From positions 1,302,001 to 1,366,000 of the forward strand of contig CP048685.1 in assembly GCA_015698285.1 (NCBI GenBank): 64,000 bases of DNA, read 5' to 3'. Source of the DNA: Candidatus Nitronauta litoralis. Lineage in GTDB: Bacteria; Nitrospinota; Nitrospinia; Nitrospinales; Nitrospinaceae. Position 1 is the first letter of the stretch. Each line of letters opens with the position of its first letter. Below the pieces are notes generated by a model. The model ran no database searches. It saw only the letters and a list, made by a program, of their open reading frames with translations, and had not been told where the DNA came from. Positions 1-8,433 of this stretch are shown here, one piece after another. Made by a program: the position numbers and the translations under genes.

Positions 1-422
1 TAAGACTTATATAAAAATTATTTTAATGCCGCATGCAGAAAATTATTTTTCTCCTGATAAGTTTCGCGTTACAAATTTACATGCGTTAAAAATGCCCAGA
101 GTGCCAATATTTTTTAAAAGATTGCCCCATAAGTTTTTCACAATTTCCACTACAAATATTTCTTGAATGATATGAAAGGGAGTAGATAAAGCACTACTCT
201 CTAAAATTCCCAAAATTTAATACCCTTAAAATTTTTTTTTATGAAAAATTTTGTTTAATGCTTTTAAAGGTGAACCGGTTTATGTCGACTTCAATTGAAG
301 GGCCAGTTTTTTTTTCCATAGCCCTTGTTTTTATAAAGTCTGCATGAATAAAATAATAGTTGCTTGAATCTTTTTGTCTACGTTTCTCGAGTTTATTAAA
401 CTTCTAATAGCATAGGGGGGCC
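1..422. other. AT-rich non-coding left edge
   Basis: No open reading frame with gene-like composition is visible. The stretch is strongly AT-rich with several T and A runs and presumably carries the promoter of the hydrolase gene starting at 423. A purine-rich run (AGGGGGG) sits just before that ATG and could be its ribosome binding site, although the spacing is only about two bases. No RNA gene or repeat was recognised. Confidence 0.5.
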
Positions 423-2048
423 ATGCCAAAGAATATAGTAATTTGCTCCGACGGAACTGGAAATACCGCGAATAAAAACCGGGGCACCAACGTTTTTAAA
501 ATATTTGAAGCGGTTGATCTTCGAGCCAGAAAATTCCGGCCTCCCCAGGATAAATCAAAAGTCATTGAAAAGCAGATAACCCTTTACGATGATGGGGTAG
601 GTTCCCAAAGTTTCATCGTTTTTAAAGTCCTCGGCGGTGCCTTCGGCTGGGGTTTGAAGCGAAATGTAAAACAGCTCTACACAGAACTCGCACGAGTTTA
701 CAAAAATGGAGACAATCTCTATTTTTTCGGATTCAGCCGCGGAGCTTTTACCATCAGAACGCTCATCGGGTTTATCGCAGAATGTGGAATCCCAAAAAAA
801 TCGGTATTTAAAAACAGGGCGGAGCTCAATCAGCTAGTTGATAATGCCTACAAGCATTACCAAAGAAACTATCGATCCCTGTTAAGCAGGATTTTCTTTC
901 CGGATTGGCTGGGGAATTTTTTACCGAAGGGTCTTTTAAAACGTCTCCCCGGTTTTATTGGCAACCGGCTCCCCTTCAGTGACAACTATGACCTCAATTT
1001 TTATTATCAAACTCCTCCCATAAAATTTGTTGGAGTCTGGGACACCGTTTCCGCAGTCGGGCTGCCTTTTAAATGGGCCACAGATATGTGGAATAAATAT
1101 ATTTATCGTTTTTCTTTCAGGAATAATAATCTTTATACAGGAGTGGAAAAAGCCTGCCACGCCCTTGCGATCGACGATGAAAGACAATCGTTTCATCCCA
1201 TGTTGTGGAACGAAGACCGGACGGCTTATTCCAACCAGGTTGAAAATGGAAAGACTCTCTACCAGAAAACTGAAAAGGACTGGGAAAATGACTGGATAGA
1301 ACAGGTGTGGTTTCCTGGTGCACATTCCAATGTTGGAGGGGGCTATCCTAAACAGGGCATGTCACTGGTCAGCCTTCACTGGATGATGAAGCGTGCCTAT
1401 CATGCGGGTCTTAAATTTTTTGACAAAGACTGGGACTACATCCGTGACCACGGCAACATAACAGACAAGTTGTATAAATCCCGGTCCGGACCGGCGGTTT
1501 ATTACCGTTACCTGCCGCGCAACATTTTTAAAATCTGTAAAACCTATAATGTGGATTGCCATATCCATGAAAGCCTGAGAGATAGAATTTCCCTTGGTTC
1601 AGAAGGCTACGCCCCGGGCAACCTTCCGCCCCGGTTTTACCTGATGGGAGATGAACCGGGTACGCACGATAAATTTTTCTTCAGTAACAAGGCGTTCAGG
1701 GATACCGACCCGGAAAAAGAATCTCCCCTATGGACAAGTTTGCAGCCTTTTATCCAGCTTCGTCGGCAAGGCTATTATCTTTTCCTGTTAACCACTTTGA
1801 CGGCTATTGGTATATACATTAATAATCTGTTTGCCATAGCAAAAATCAAGCTGTCCGGAGAAAGCAACCCGGATTGTCTGGAGTATTTGAAGGTTGCCTG
1901 GGAGGAGTTCAGTACCTGGGACCTCGCCATGAGTTTTTTCAATAATTTTCTTTGGGTGGCCCTGTTATTCGCGTTTGGCATCAGCCTGTTCACCCGGCTG
2001 AAGATGCAGGGTATGCGGACAAAATTCTGGCATCAGCATAGAAAATAA
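423..2048 (+). CDS. DUF2235-family alpha/beta hydrolase with C-terminal membrane segments
   Basis: The 541-residue protein opens with CSDGTGNTA, the typical start of DUF2235 proteins, and has a nucleophile elbow GFSRGAF (GxSxG) near residue 103. A conserved GVWDTVSAVG segment follows near residue 203 and a HSNVGGGYP segment near residue 294. Members of this family include Tle1-type phospholipases secreted by type VI systems as well as many stand-alone hydrolases. Two hydrophobic segments near residues 455-475 and 510-530 suggest membrane anchoring at the C terminus. No type VI genes lie nearby, so an effector role is not supported. Lipid or ester hydrolysis at a membrane is an inference from the family. 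Confidence 0.8.
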   Translation: MPKNIVICSDGTGNTANKNRGTNVFKIFEAVDLRARKFRPPQDKSKVIEKQITLYDDGVGSQSFIVFKVLGGAFGWGLKRNVKQLYTELARVYKNGDNLYFFGFSRGAFTIRTLIGFIAECGIPKKSVFKNRAELNQLVDNAYKHYQRNYRSLLSRIFFPDWLGNFLPKGLLKRLPGFIGNRLPFSDNYDLNFYYQTPPIKFVGVWDTVSAVGLPFKWATDMWNKYIYRFSFRNNNLYTGVEKACHALAIDDERQSFHPMLWNEDRTAYSNQVENGKTLYQKTEKDWENDWIEQVWFPGAHSNVGGGYPKQGMSLVSLHWMMKRAYHAGLKFFDKDWDYIRDHGNITDKLYKSRSGPAVYYRYLPRNIFKICKTYNVDCHIHESLRDRISLGSEGYAPGNLPPRFYLMGDEPGTHDKFFFSNKAFRDTDPEKESPLWTSLQPFIQLRRQGYYLFLLTTLTAIGIYINNLFAIAKIKLSGESNPDCLEYLKVAWEEFSTWDLAMSFFNNFLWVALLFAFGISLFTRLKMQGMRTKFWHQHRK

Positions 2049-2190
2049 TTAAGATTTCCCGTTTTATTGCCAAAAAGAACTATTTCCCCATTAGATAGTT
2101 ATTGGGGCTGTCATACTTTTTTCCAAAAATTTCCTGCAATGCGAAGGATTTTTATTCAAGGGCCGGGATTGAAGTAGGGACAAAATTGCC

Positions 2191-2324
2191 GTCATCGCGA
2201 ACGACCAGAGGGAACGTAGCCAAGGTATTTTTCCTAAACTTTCGTGCCCCGAAGGGGTAGATCCGGAGGTTTTCTCCAGTTTTCTCCGGGCGTTGGCTTC
2301 GTCGCATTAGCTCCTCGCAATGAC
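2191..2324. repeat. Dispersed inverted-repeat element, family A copy 1
   Basis: The element begins GTCATCGCGAACGACC and ends with a CTCCTCGCAATGAC terminus, so its ends are imperfect inverted repeats. A second copy at 54526-54641 shares the internal segment that includes TTCGTGCCCCGAAGGGG. It has no coding potential and resembles small non-autonomous (MITE-like) elements. The rest of the 2049-2459 gap holds nothing else recognisable. Confidence 0.75.
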
Positions 2325-2459
2325 GAACACTTTGTTCCGAAATATTTCACTTATACAAAGGTCTCGTTTCCAAAAGCCCTCATTCATTAGTTATATTAAA
2401 ATTATATAAAATTTGTTATAGTTTTATAAGGTTTTCCAATATTTTTTAAGAGATTTCTT

Positions 2460-3647
2460 TTGGATCAGTTAACTCCTGCCCAAATGGCTACCAAAATTCG
2501 CGAACGTTACCCGGAGTTTCGCGGATTTAACTTTCCAAGCGGACTCCTGGCCAGCGCATTTGGGACCTCGGCCATATCTCAATATTCACCGAATAAATCG
2601 AAATTTTTTCACGACTTCTGTCAAATTGGCGCGTTGTTGACTGACGAGGCCTGTTGCATTCGTCACCTGAAAACATTGAACGCTGGAATGATAGCCCAGG
2701 TTAAAAATGAAATATCCAAATTATCCAGTAAATTGCGACGAATTTTCCACGCGAAAGGTTATGAACGCGAAGTCAACAGAACCTTTGAGCAGCTCAGCAA
2801 CCTGAGCCGTCTGGTGAATGTCCGCCCGACCATGTCAGACTACACATCAACTTCAGTACGCGAGATGTTGTCACCCCTCGGAACCTTAGCTGAATGGAGA
2901 CACGCCACCGGGGCACTGGACTTTCGCGGAATCCTCTCCAAGGTGTTGTTTGAAGCGGAAGTGATGTGGGGATTCAACATTGGCGAAGGAGGGGCAAGGC
3001 CGATTCCAACTTTGTCCGGTTTTCTCCACCCAGATAATTTCATCCAGGACCTGCTGGCGCAGGGAAGGCATTTCAAGGACCCGGGTGCTTCCATGAGCCA
3101 CGGTGAATATACACATCGTATCCAATGGTGGATCATTTGCCAGGAACATTATAATGGAGGAACCTATAGGTTAAAGAACGCGCCGATTGATGTCTTCAAA
3201 ATTTTGGGGAAACATGTCACTAAACACTGGAAAGCGGAGATGGGAGAATATGCAGATTTTTTGCCCGAGTCCATGGTGATGCGAACCATGTGGGACCAAC
3301 TCGTGGACTCGGTTCCGGGAGATTTTCCGGAGGCGAATTCCACGCCTAATACAGATTCATTCCAATCTCCTCATAATCTAAATTATTTTATTATGAAACC
3401 CGAGAATCGCAGACTCTTTCCATTGCTACATAATTTTCTGGTCACCCGTTATAACCGCCGCGCCTGGGATACTGTACTTGGAGTCAAGGGTGAGCTTTAC
3501 ATGCATCAAGCATTAATAGACAAATGGCATTATCGGAAAGAACAATTTGAATCGACGGATACAGACCTGGTCGGCATTATTGATATGCTGATCGGCACTT
3601 CAGGAAAAATTGTGGAAACTCCACGTGCCTATTTGAAATGGGATTAA
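2460..3647 (+). CDS. Hypothetical protein, 395 residues, family not recognised
   Basis: A long uninterrupted frame starting at a TTG, with an in-frame ATG nine codons later at 2484 as the alternative. No signal peptide or clear membrane segment is seen. The protein looks globular and mixed in structure, with a charged helical stretch near residues 80-110 (KNEISKLSSKLRRIF) and aromatic-rich segments such as HRIQWWIICQEH near residue 222. No catalytic motif was identified. The gene stands alone between an AT-rich leader and a 429-base gap, so context gives no clue. Frame length and codon use support a real gene; the function is unknown. Confidence 0.6.
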   Translation: MDQLTPAQMATKIRERYPEFRGFNFPSGLLASAFGTSAISQYSPNKSKFFHDFCQIGALLTDEACCIRHLKTLNAGMIAQVKNEISKLSSKLRRIFHAKGYEREVNRTFEQLSNLSRLVNVRPTMSDYTSTSVREMLSPLGTLAEWRHATGALDFRGILSKVLFEAEVMWGFNIGEGGARPIPTLSGFLHPDNFIQDLLAQGRHFKDPGASMSHGEYTHRIQWWIICQEHYNGGTYRLKNAPIDVFKILGKHVTKHWKAEMGEYADFLPESMVMRTMWDQLVDSVPGDFPEANSTPNTDSFQSPHNLNYFIMKPENRRLFPLLHNFLVTRYNRRAWDTVLGVKGELYMHQALIDKWHYRKEQFESTDTDLVGIIDMLIGTSGKIVETPRAYLKWD

Positions 3648-4076
3648 CCCCAAACAATTATGAGTTTGATACCTCAAGGGTGCGCATCGGAAATAACAGC
3701 AAGGACTGACCCATAGGGCTGCTTGAAATACGGGAACTTGTACACAATTGACGATGATGCCGGAATGTTCTTACAATAAAATAAAAGGCAAATAGGCGAC
3801 CTTCACAAAATAAAAACAGGTAAGGGCGAAGGAAACAGCATGAAAGACCTGGTTTTGAGCCACAAGGGCTGTTTGTTGGGGCGTATGGTCGCAGAAGGCA
3901 AGATGAAGTCAAATCAGGAAGTCTCGGATTGGGTTATCAAGGTCCTGAAGAAATAAAAGCTCTAAAGACAAAAACCGAAATACAGGACTTGGCCCTTTTC
4001 TTTGAATCACCTTTATTGGATCAATAAATATTTTACGGCAGGAAATTTACTTCTGAGGCAAACTAAATAAGTAACA
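3648..4076. other. Intergenic stretch with no firm gene
   Basis: This 429-base gap separates the unrecognised protein from the convergent cytochrome c gene. The only sense-strand candidate is a 38-codon frame at 3840-3956, listed separately. A minus-strand frame at 3658-3912 has low-complexity Cys/Leu/Phe composition and is not credible. No terminator hairpin or RNA gene was recognised. Confidence 0.4.
3840..3956 (+). CDS. Possible 38-residue small protein
   Basis: An ATG preceded by GAAGGAAACAGC, a weak ribosome-binding-like sequence, opens a 38-codon frame. The product begins MKDLVLSHKGCLLGRMV and ends in a lysine-rich helix (DWVIKVLKK). It could be a small protein, the remnant of a larger gene, or chance. 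There is no family match and no supporting neighbour. Confidence 0.2.
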   Translation: MKDLVLSHKGCLLGRMVAEGKMKSNQEVSDWVIKVLKK

Positions 4077-4436
4077 CTATTTTCCCTTTTCCGTCTTCTG
4101 GTCGTTGCGTTGCAGATAACGAATATATCGGATCACTTCTTTCAAGTCCTCCGCCTGCAGCATTCCGCCCTGGGGTGGCATCTTCCCACGGCCATCCCGT
4201 ATCGATTTCAGCATCCGGCTATCGGAGGTTTTGTCTGGAAAGAACCGCTTTTCACGCAGGTTTGGAACCTTCTTATTCCCGGATTCATGGCACCCGGAAC
4301 AATAACCATAATAGACCTTGTGGCCCCGGATATAATCCGGCGGCGCAAGCGGGCGATCCGGTTCACAACCCATCAGGGTAAACAATAAAATACCTGCGAA
4401 AAGGTAATTCAGTGATTTAAAAAATCGTCCAATCAT
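4077..4436 (-). CDS. Lipoprotein c-type cytochrome, monohaem
   Basis: A 119-residue protein with a signal sequence ending in a lipobox (TLMGC), predicting attachment to a membrane outside the cytoplasm. The haem-binding motif CSGCH lies near residue 49. A KMPPQGG segment near residue 85 supplies the likely axial methionine, as in class I cytochromes c. Size fits a single-domain electron carrier. It is 23 bases downstream of the small lipoprotein gene at 4460 on the same strand, and argH lies further upstream, so the three may be cotranscribed. Its redox partner is unknown. Confidence 0.85.
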   Translation of the reverse strand: MIGRFFKSLNYLFAGILLFTLMGCEPDRPLAPPDYIRGHKVYYGYCSGCHESGNKKVPNLREKRFFPDKTSDSRMLKSIRDGRGKMPPQGGMLQAEDLKEVIRYIRYLQRNDQKTEKGK

Positions 4437-4459
4437 TCTAATCGTCTAATAAAAACCCG

Positions 4460-4579
4460 TCACCCCACTAAAGTCACTCCAAAAATTTCATTCGGGGGTA
4501 CAGGAGGCTTCTTGTTTCCACAACCTGCGATGATCAGCAACACCACCACCAGCAGAATAAAGAACGGTATTTTCCTCAT
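4460..4579 (-). CDS. lptM: LptM-like small lipoprotein (39 residues)
   Basis: A short frame with a strong ribosome binding site (GGAGG, about five bases before ATG). The product is a signal peptide with a long hydrophobic core, a lipobox IIAGC and a GNKKPPVPP tail. This matches the small lipoproteins annotated as LptM/YifL, which assist maturation of the LptD lipopolysaccharide translocon and typically read AGCGQKGPLYLP after cleavage. In many Gram-negative genomes this gene lies between argH and lysA; here argH is upstream as expected, but a cytochrome c takes the place of lysA. Identity rests on size, motif and neighbourhood. Confidence 0.7.
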   Translation of the reverse strand: MRKIPFFILLVVVLLIIAGCGNKKPPVPPNEIFGVTLVG

Positions 4580-4664
4580 TTTTTCCTCCAAAATCAACCA
4601 CCTTTCGCTTCTTTTTGAGAGCGGCGGTAGCTTCCAGAAATTTATAACCGCACGTCAAATTGCG

Positions 4665-6056
4665 TCACTTCCGTCGTCCGCGCGCAACCCATTCGCGTTT
4701 CAGACGCCGGATCTGCGCTTTCACCTGTGGCCCGGCCGTTCCGCCATGAACATTTTTGCGGGCAACAGAATTTTCAATTGAGATAAATTCGAACACGTCC
4801 TTCTCAAACACTTTCGAAATTTTCTTGAGTTGAGGCAGAGTCAATTGTTCCAGCGTGATTCCATTTTCCAGGCAGTGGGCCACCGTCTGCCCGGTCACCT
4901 CATGCGCCTTCCGGAACGGCATGTTTTTCATTACCAGATAATCTGCGATATCGGTGGCAGTCAGGAAACCGCTTTGTGCCAGCGCTTCCGGAGTTAGCGG
5001 GCGGAACTTTGCCGAATCCATCATTCCAGAAAAAACATCAAGACAGGTTTTTACGGTATCGACCGTATCAAACAATGGTTCTTTATCCTCTTGCATGTCC
5101 TTGTTGTAAGCAAGCGGCAGGCCTTTCATGACAGTGAGCAATCCCATAAGGTGCCCGAATACGCGCCCCGTTTTTCCACGCACCAGCTCAGCCGCATCCG
5201 GATTTTTTTTCTGCGGCATGATGCTGCTTCCCGTTGTGAACCTGTCAGACAACTCGAGAAATCCGAATTCACTGGAAGCCCATAAAACAACTTCCTCCGC
5301 CAGGCGACTCATGTGCATCATCAATAATGATGAAAATGAAAGAAACTCAGCGATGAAATCCCGGTCCGCCACGGCATCCAAACTGTTATTGGTGATTTTT
5401 GGAAATTTGAGTAACCTGGCTGTGTAGTGCCGATCGAGAGGAAAGTTCGTTCCGGCAAGAGCGGCGGAACCCAGTGGCATCACATTGACCCGTTTTAAAA
5501 CATCCTCCAACCGGTCGCGATCCCGACTGAACATTTCTACATAAGCAAGCAGGTGATGCGCCAGCAGGATGGGCTGCGCCCGTTGCAAATGCGTGTACCC
5601 TGGGATGATCTGCCGCTCATATTTCTCGGCAAGTCCGAGCATTACCTTGCCAAGTTGTTGCAGGGAGCGATCTATATTTCCAATCTCATCTCGCAGATAT
5701 AACCGGACATCCAGAGCAATCTGGTCGTTTCGACTTCGGCCAGTGTGCAGTTTGCCGCCAAGTGAACCAATCCTTTCTGTCAACCGCCGCTCGATATTCA
5801 TGTGAATGTCTTCAAGAGTTTCGTCTATCTGAAACTTACCTTTTTCAAATTCCTGTTCAATTTTTTTCAACCCGGCGATTATTTTCTGGGCCTCAACCGC
5901 ATTCAATACCTTTGCCTTTTTCAGGGTCTTGCAATGGGCGATACTCCCTTCGATATCATAGGCGTACAATCGCTGGTCATACGAAATGGATGCGGAAAAC
6001 CGCAACATTAAATCATCCAGACTTTCCTTAAACCGACCACTCCAAAGTTGCTTCAT
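4665..6056 (-). CDS. argH: Argininosuccinate lyase
   Basis: A 463-residue protein of full family length. It catalyses the last step of arginine synthesis, splitting argininosuccinate into arginine and fumarate in the cytoplasm. The start (MKQLWSGRFKESLDDLM) and the fumarase/aspartase-superfamily signature GSSIMPQKKNPD near residue 282, which carries the catalytic serine loop, are both present. The TGRSRNDQ and HLQRAQP segments that form the shared active site of the tetramer are also intact. No other arginine gene is in the window. It is followed by the LptM-like lipoprotein 85 bases downstream. Confidence 0.97.
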   Translation of the reverse strand: MKQLWSGRFKESLDDLMLRFSASISYDQRLYAYDIEGSIAHCKTLKKAKVLNAVEAQKIIAGLKKIEQEFEKGKFQIDETLEDIHMNIERRLTERIGSLGGKLHTGRSRNDQIALDVRLYLRDEIGNIDRSLQQLGKVMLGLAEKYERQIIPGYTHLQRAQPILLAHHLLAYVEMFSRDRDRLEDVLKRVNVMPLGSAALAGTNFPLDRHYTARLLKFPKITNNSLDAVADRDFIAEFLSFSSLLMMHMSRLAEEVVLWASSEFGFLELSDRFTTGSSIMPQKKNPDAAELVRGKTGRVFGHLMGLLTVMKGLPLAYNKDMQEDKEPLFDTVDTVKTCLDVFSGMMDSAKFRPLTPEALAQSGFLTATDIADYLVMKNMPFRKAHEVTGQTVAHCLENGITLEQLTLPQLKKISKVFEKDVFEFISIENSVARKNVHGGTAGPQVKAQIRRLKREWVARGRRK

Positions 6057-6128
6057 TTTTCAAAATTTCCAAAAGGTTTCTTATTTGCGCCCATCACGAG
6101 ATCGCATTAAAACAAAGGGCTCAGCTTA

Positions 6129-7283
6129 TCACAATGCACCCACCAATTGACCTGCCTGAGAGGCGTTTCCCGCCCATTTATCTTGAAGCACAATGTTCAT
6201 CTTTGCCCCTATTGGAATGACACGACCAAGAAACTCCAGGAACCACTCCTGAATATTGGGACACCCCGCGCTTCCATTTCGCCAGTCAAAATTCTTTTTA
6301 AAAAATTCGTTGAAGCGGGTCACATTGACACCGTGAATTCCATAACTGCCGGGTACCGGAGGCCCCAACCGCTTCAAACCCAGCCACCAGTGGCCGATTT
6401 CGTGATCGGGGTGCCCAAAGGGAATTTTGCGAACCCGGGTTTTCCCATTCACCTCTTCCTTTTTGTACCAGGTGGGTTCGTACACTTTGTTCTTTACCTG
6501 GTATTCACCAAGAGGTGTTTCTTCACCTTGACGCCCGAAGATCGCTTCGATTTCAAGAATCTGGTCGTTGTTATAATAAATACGGATCACACCGGTTTCA
6601 ATGATGCCAAGGAGGTACCATTTTTCCGGATCCGTATCATAACGTGCCAGTTCCTTTCCGGAAAATTTCAACGAAACGCCACCGGAAACTTTTTTATAAC
6701 TTGTGCGCGAGTCTCCGTATATCTGCTTTAAAATGTATTTCAAATTTTCTGTCACCTTGTTGTTCAAAATCATATGATCCACTGTGCTCGCCAGTTCCTG
6801 GTTTTCCTCTCGAGTCTTTTGGAGCTGGGTGGTGGTGACATTCAAATCCTTTTCGATCCGCGCTAACTCCTCCTTGGAAACAAGGCCCATTTCATTGAGC
6901 TGGGCGTACCATGCTAAATCAACTTTCTGGCGACCCGATTCTCCCAACACGATCTGGTAGATCAAAATTCCAACAAGTGCCAGGGATAGACCTGCAAGCG
7001 CCAACCCTTGAACCCATTGTTTTACCCTGTTGGAAAGGCGGTACCGGACCACTTCGCGTGCAACCTTTTTATCTTTTTCTTCCAGCGCCTGAAACTGCGC
7101 ACCTTGAAATTTCCCGTACAAACGGCTTTCGAGAGAGGAAAGGGAGCTTAAGTGAGTATGCAGTTTCCGGATGATCGCGTTCAGGTTTTCTCGCGTAGCC
7201 CGATCGTAACTCCCCTGTGGATTCTTATTGGCGATCAGGTTGTATTCTGTCAGCGATAAAATGTTGAGCTTGTTCGCGTCCAT
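6129..7283 (-). CDS. L,D-transpeptidase (YkuD) with N-terminal docking-like domain and membrane anchor
   Basis: The chosen ATG gives 384 residues; a longer frame adds 20 unconvincing residues and lacks the domain shared with the bactofilin. The first 45 residues, with the core GSYDRATRENL, match the N terminus of the bactofilin encoded at 7849-8427. A transmembrane helix follows near residues 100-125, then a coiled-coil-like stretch near 135-175. The C-terminal YkuD domain carries GIHGVN and SAGCPNI, the His and Cys of L,D-transpeptidases. The enzyme should make 3-3 crosslinks or attach proteins to peptidoglycan in the periplasm, with its N terminus in the cytoplasm. A Fic pseudogene separates it from the bactofilin gene. 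Confidence 0.85.
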   Translation of the reverse strand: MDANKLNILSLTEYNLIANKNPQGSYDRATRENLNAIIRKLHTHLSSLSSLESRLYGKFQGAQFQALEEKDKKVAREVVRYRLSNRVKQWVQGLALAGLSLALVGILIYQIVLGESGRQKVDLAWYAQLNEMGLVSKEELARIEKDLNVTTTQLQKTREENQELASTVDHMILNNKVTENLKYILKQIYGDSRTSYKKVSGGVSLKFSGKELARYDTDPEKWYLLGIIETGVIRIYYNNDQILEIEAIFGRQGEETPLGEYQVKNKVYEPTWYKKEEVNGKTRVRKIPFGHPDHEIGHWWLGLKRLGPPVPGSYGIHGVNVTRFNEFFKKNFDWRNGSAGCPNIQEWFLEFLGRVIPIGAKMNIVLQDKWAGNASQAGQLVGAL

Positions 7284-7291
7284 TGTTCTGA

Positions 7292-7745
7292 TTATAAATT
7301 GATTAAAGGTGGATAGCCAAATACATGATGTTTCCCCTCCCAATAATCCTCAAGAATTCCTGAAGCGGAAAGTTCTTTTAGATGTGAAATTGCAGTCTGT
7401 ATATGAACTTTTTGTGCTTTCCCATAAATTGTGGGAGTTGTCAAAGGCCATGTAAAGATTGGAATTGCCACATCTTGTACATTCATTTAATGATGCCTTG
7501 TTTCCAGTTCATTTTCCGTCTAAGAAAGGATGAATGGCCTCAAACTGGTAATGATCCATGGCACATTTAATAAAAGAATAGTTCCGGTTCTCATCCGGGG
7601 TGTTAACAATTTTCCCCCAGTTTTGTATCAGGCTGGCAATATCCGGAACCGAAGGCGGATTATAAATTATGTTTCCGGTTTTCGTATTCCTGATAAAATT
7701 TTTGTTGCTGACGATATCCTCTTGGGTTCTTAAAAAGCTTTTTAT
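7292..7745 (-). pseudogene. Fic/DOC-family protein, internally deleted pseudogene
   Basis: The upstream part, read on the minus strand to a stop at 7509, encodes NPPSVPDIASLIQNW and then DHYQFEAIHPFLDGK, the start of the Fic motif HPFxxGNGR. The frame stops exactly where GNGR should follow. A second fragment, 7486-7292, encodes a winged-helix-like end (TIYGKAQKVHIQTAISHL) of the type found at the C terminus of Fic proteins. Roughly 100 residues between the two, including the AMP-transferase core, are missing. It is therefore not expected to be active. It lies inside the envelope cluster, between the transpeptidase and bactofilin genes. Confidence 0.75.
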
Positions 7746-7848
7746 GAATCCCTAAAATTAATCTTAAGGAAAGTGTTGCTCATTTTGGAAGTTCCACACA
7801 ATATATAGGTCATATGAAGAAAAAGGAGTGTAAGAGGAAAATGGCTTT

Positions 7849-8427
7849 CTAATCGCTTGCCTGGGAAGAACCCATCCCTAGCAGGCTTTTGAAACTGTTC
7901 CAGGCGGTGGTGGGTTTGGGTTTTAGTTCCGGCTCCAGTCGGCAATGCCCCATGAAACGGGCTCCGTCTTCAATTTGCAGGGTTGCGGCTTCGACGTTCC
8001 CTTCAATCCGGCCATTCGCACAAAGATGCACCGTTCCTCGCGCGACAATATCCCCTTTGATAACTCCCCGGCAAACAATAGAAGCGGCGGTTACCTTTCC
8101 AACCACGGTCCCGGTATCGGCAACAACCAGGCCGCCCCCCAGAATCGCGTCGGCTTCATGACGACCTTCAACGAGCATTCCTCCGGAAATATCCACAGTA
8201 TGCTGGCTGACCGTACCCTTGGGAAAACGAAGCCCAAGAGTATGGCGTTTGTGTTTCCTTAATAAATCTGCTTCCGGACGAGAGCAATCTTTACTGAAGT
8301 TTTCAAGTTTCTGAACAAGTCGCAACAACTGATCCCGCGTATCACGGTCATAAAAACCATCGGGGTCTGCGTCAAGCAGGAGGTGAAACTGATCCGCTGT
8401 GAGGACCATCAATTTTGGAATGTCCAT
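7849..8427 (-). CDS. Bactofilin-family polymer-forming protein with N-terminal docking-like domain
   Basis: Residues about 75-170 form a glycine- and valine-rich right-handed beta-helix typical of bactofilins (SGGMLVEGRHEADAILGGG, GDIVARGTVHLCANGRIEG). These proteins polymerise without nucleotide into cytoplasmic filaments that position peptidoglycan enzymes. The first 45 residues (core GFYDRDTRDQL) are unusual and match the N terminus of the L,D-transpeptidase encoded at 6129-7283. The short C-terminal tail is disordered. The gene starts 6 bases after the MinD/ParA-like gene, so the two are almost certainly cotranscribed. Confidence 0.85.
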   Translation of the reverse strand: MDIPKLMVLTADQFHLLLDADPDGFYDRDTRDQLLRLVQKLENFSKDCSRPEADLLRKHKRHTLGLRFPKGTVSQHTVDISGGMLVEGRHEADAILGGGLVVADTGTVVGKVTAASIVCRGVIKGDIVARGTVHLCANGRIEGNVEAATLQIEDGARFMGHCRLEPELKPKPTTAWNSFKSLLGMGSSQASD

Positions 8428-8433
8428 CAGAAA

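Noticed and set aside
423-2048. Type VI secretion effector of Tle1 type
   Set aside because: The hydrolase family fits, but no type VI structural, VgrG, PAAR or immunity gene is nearby.
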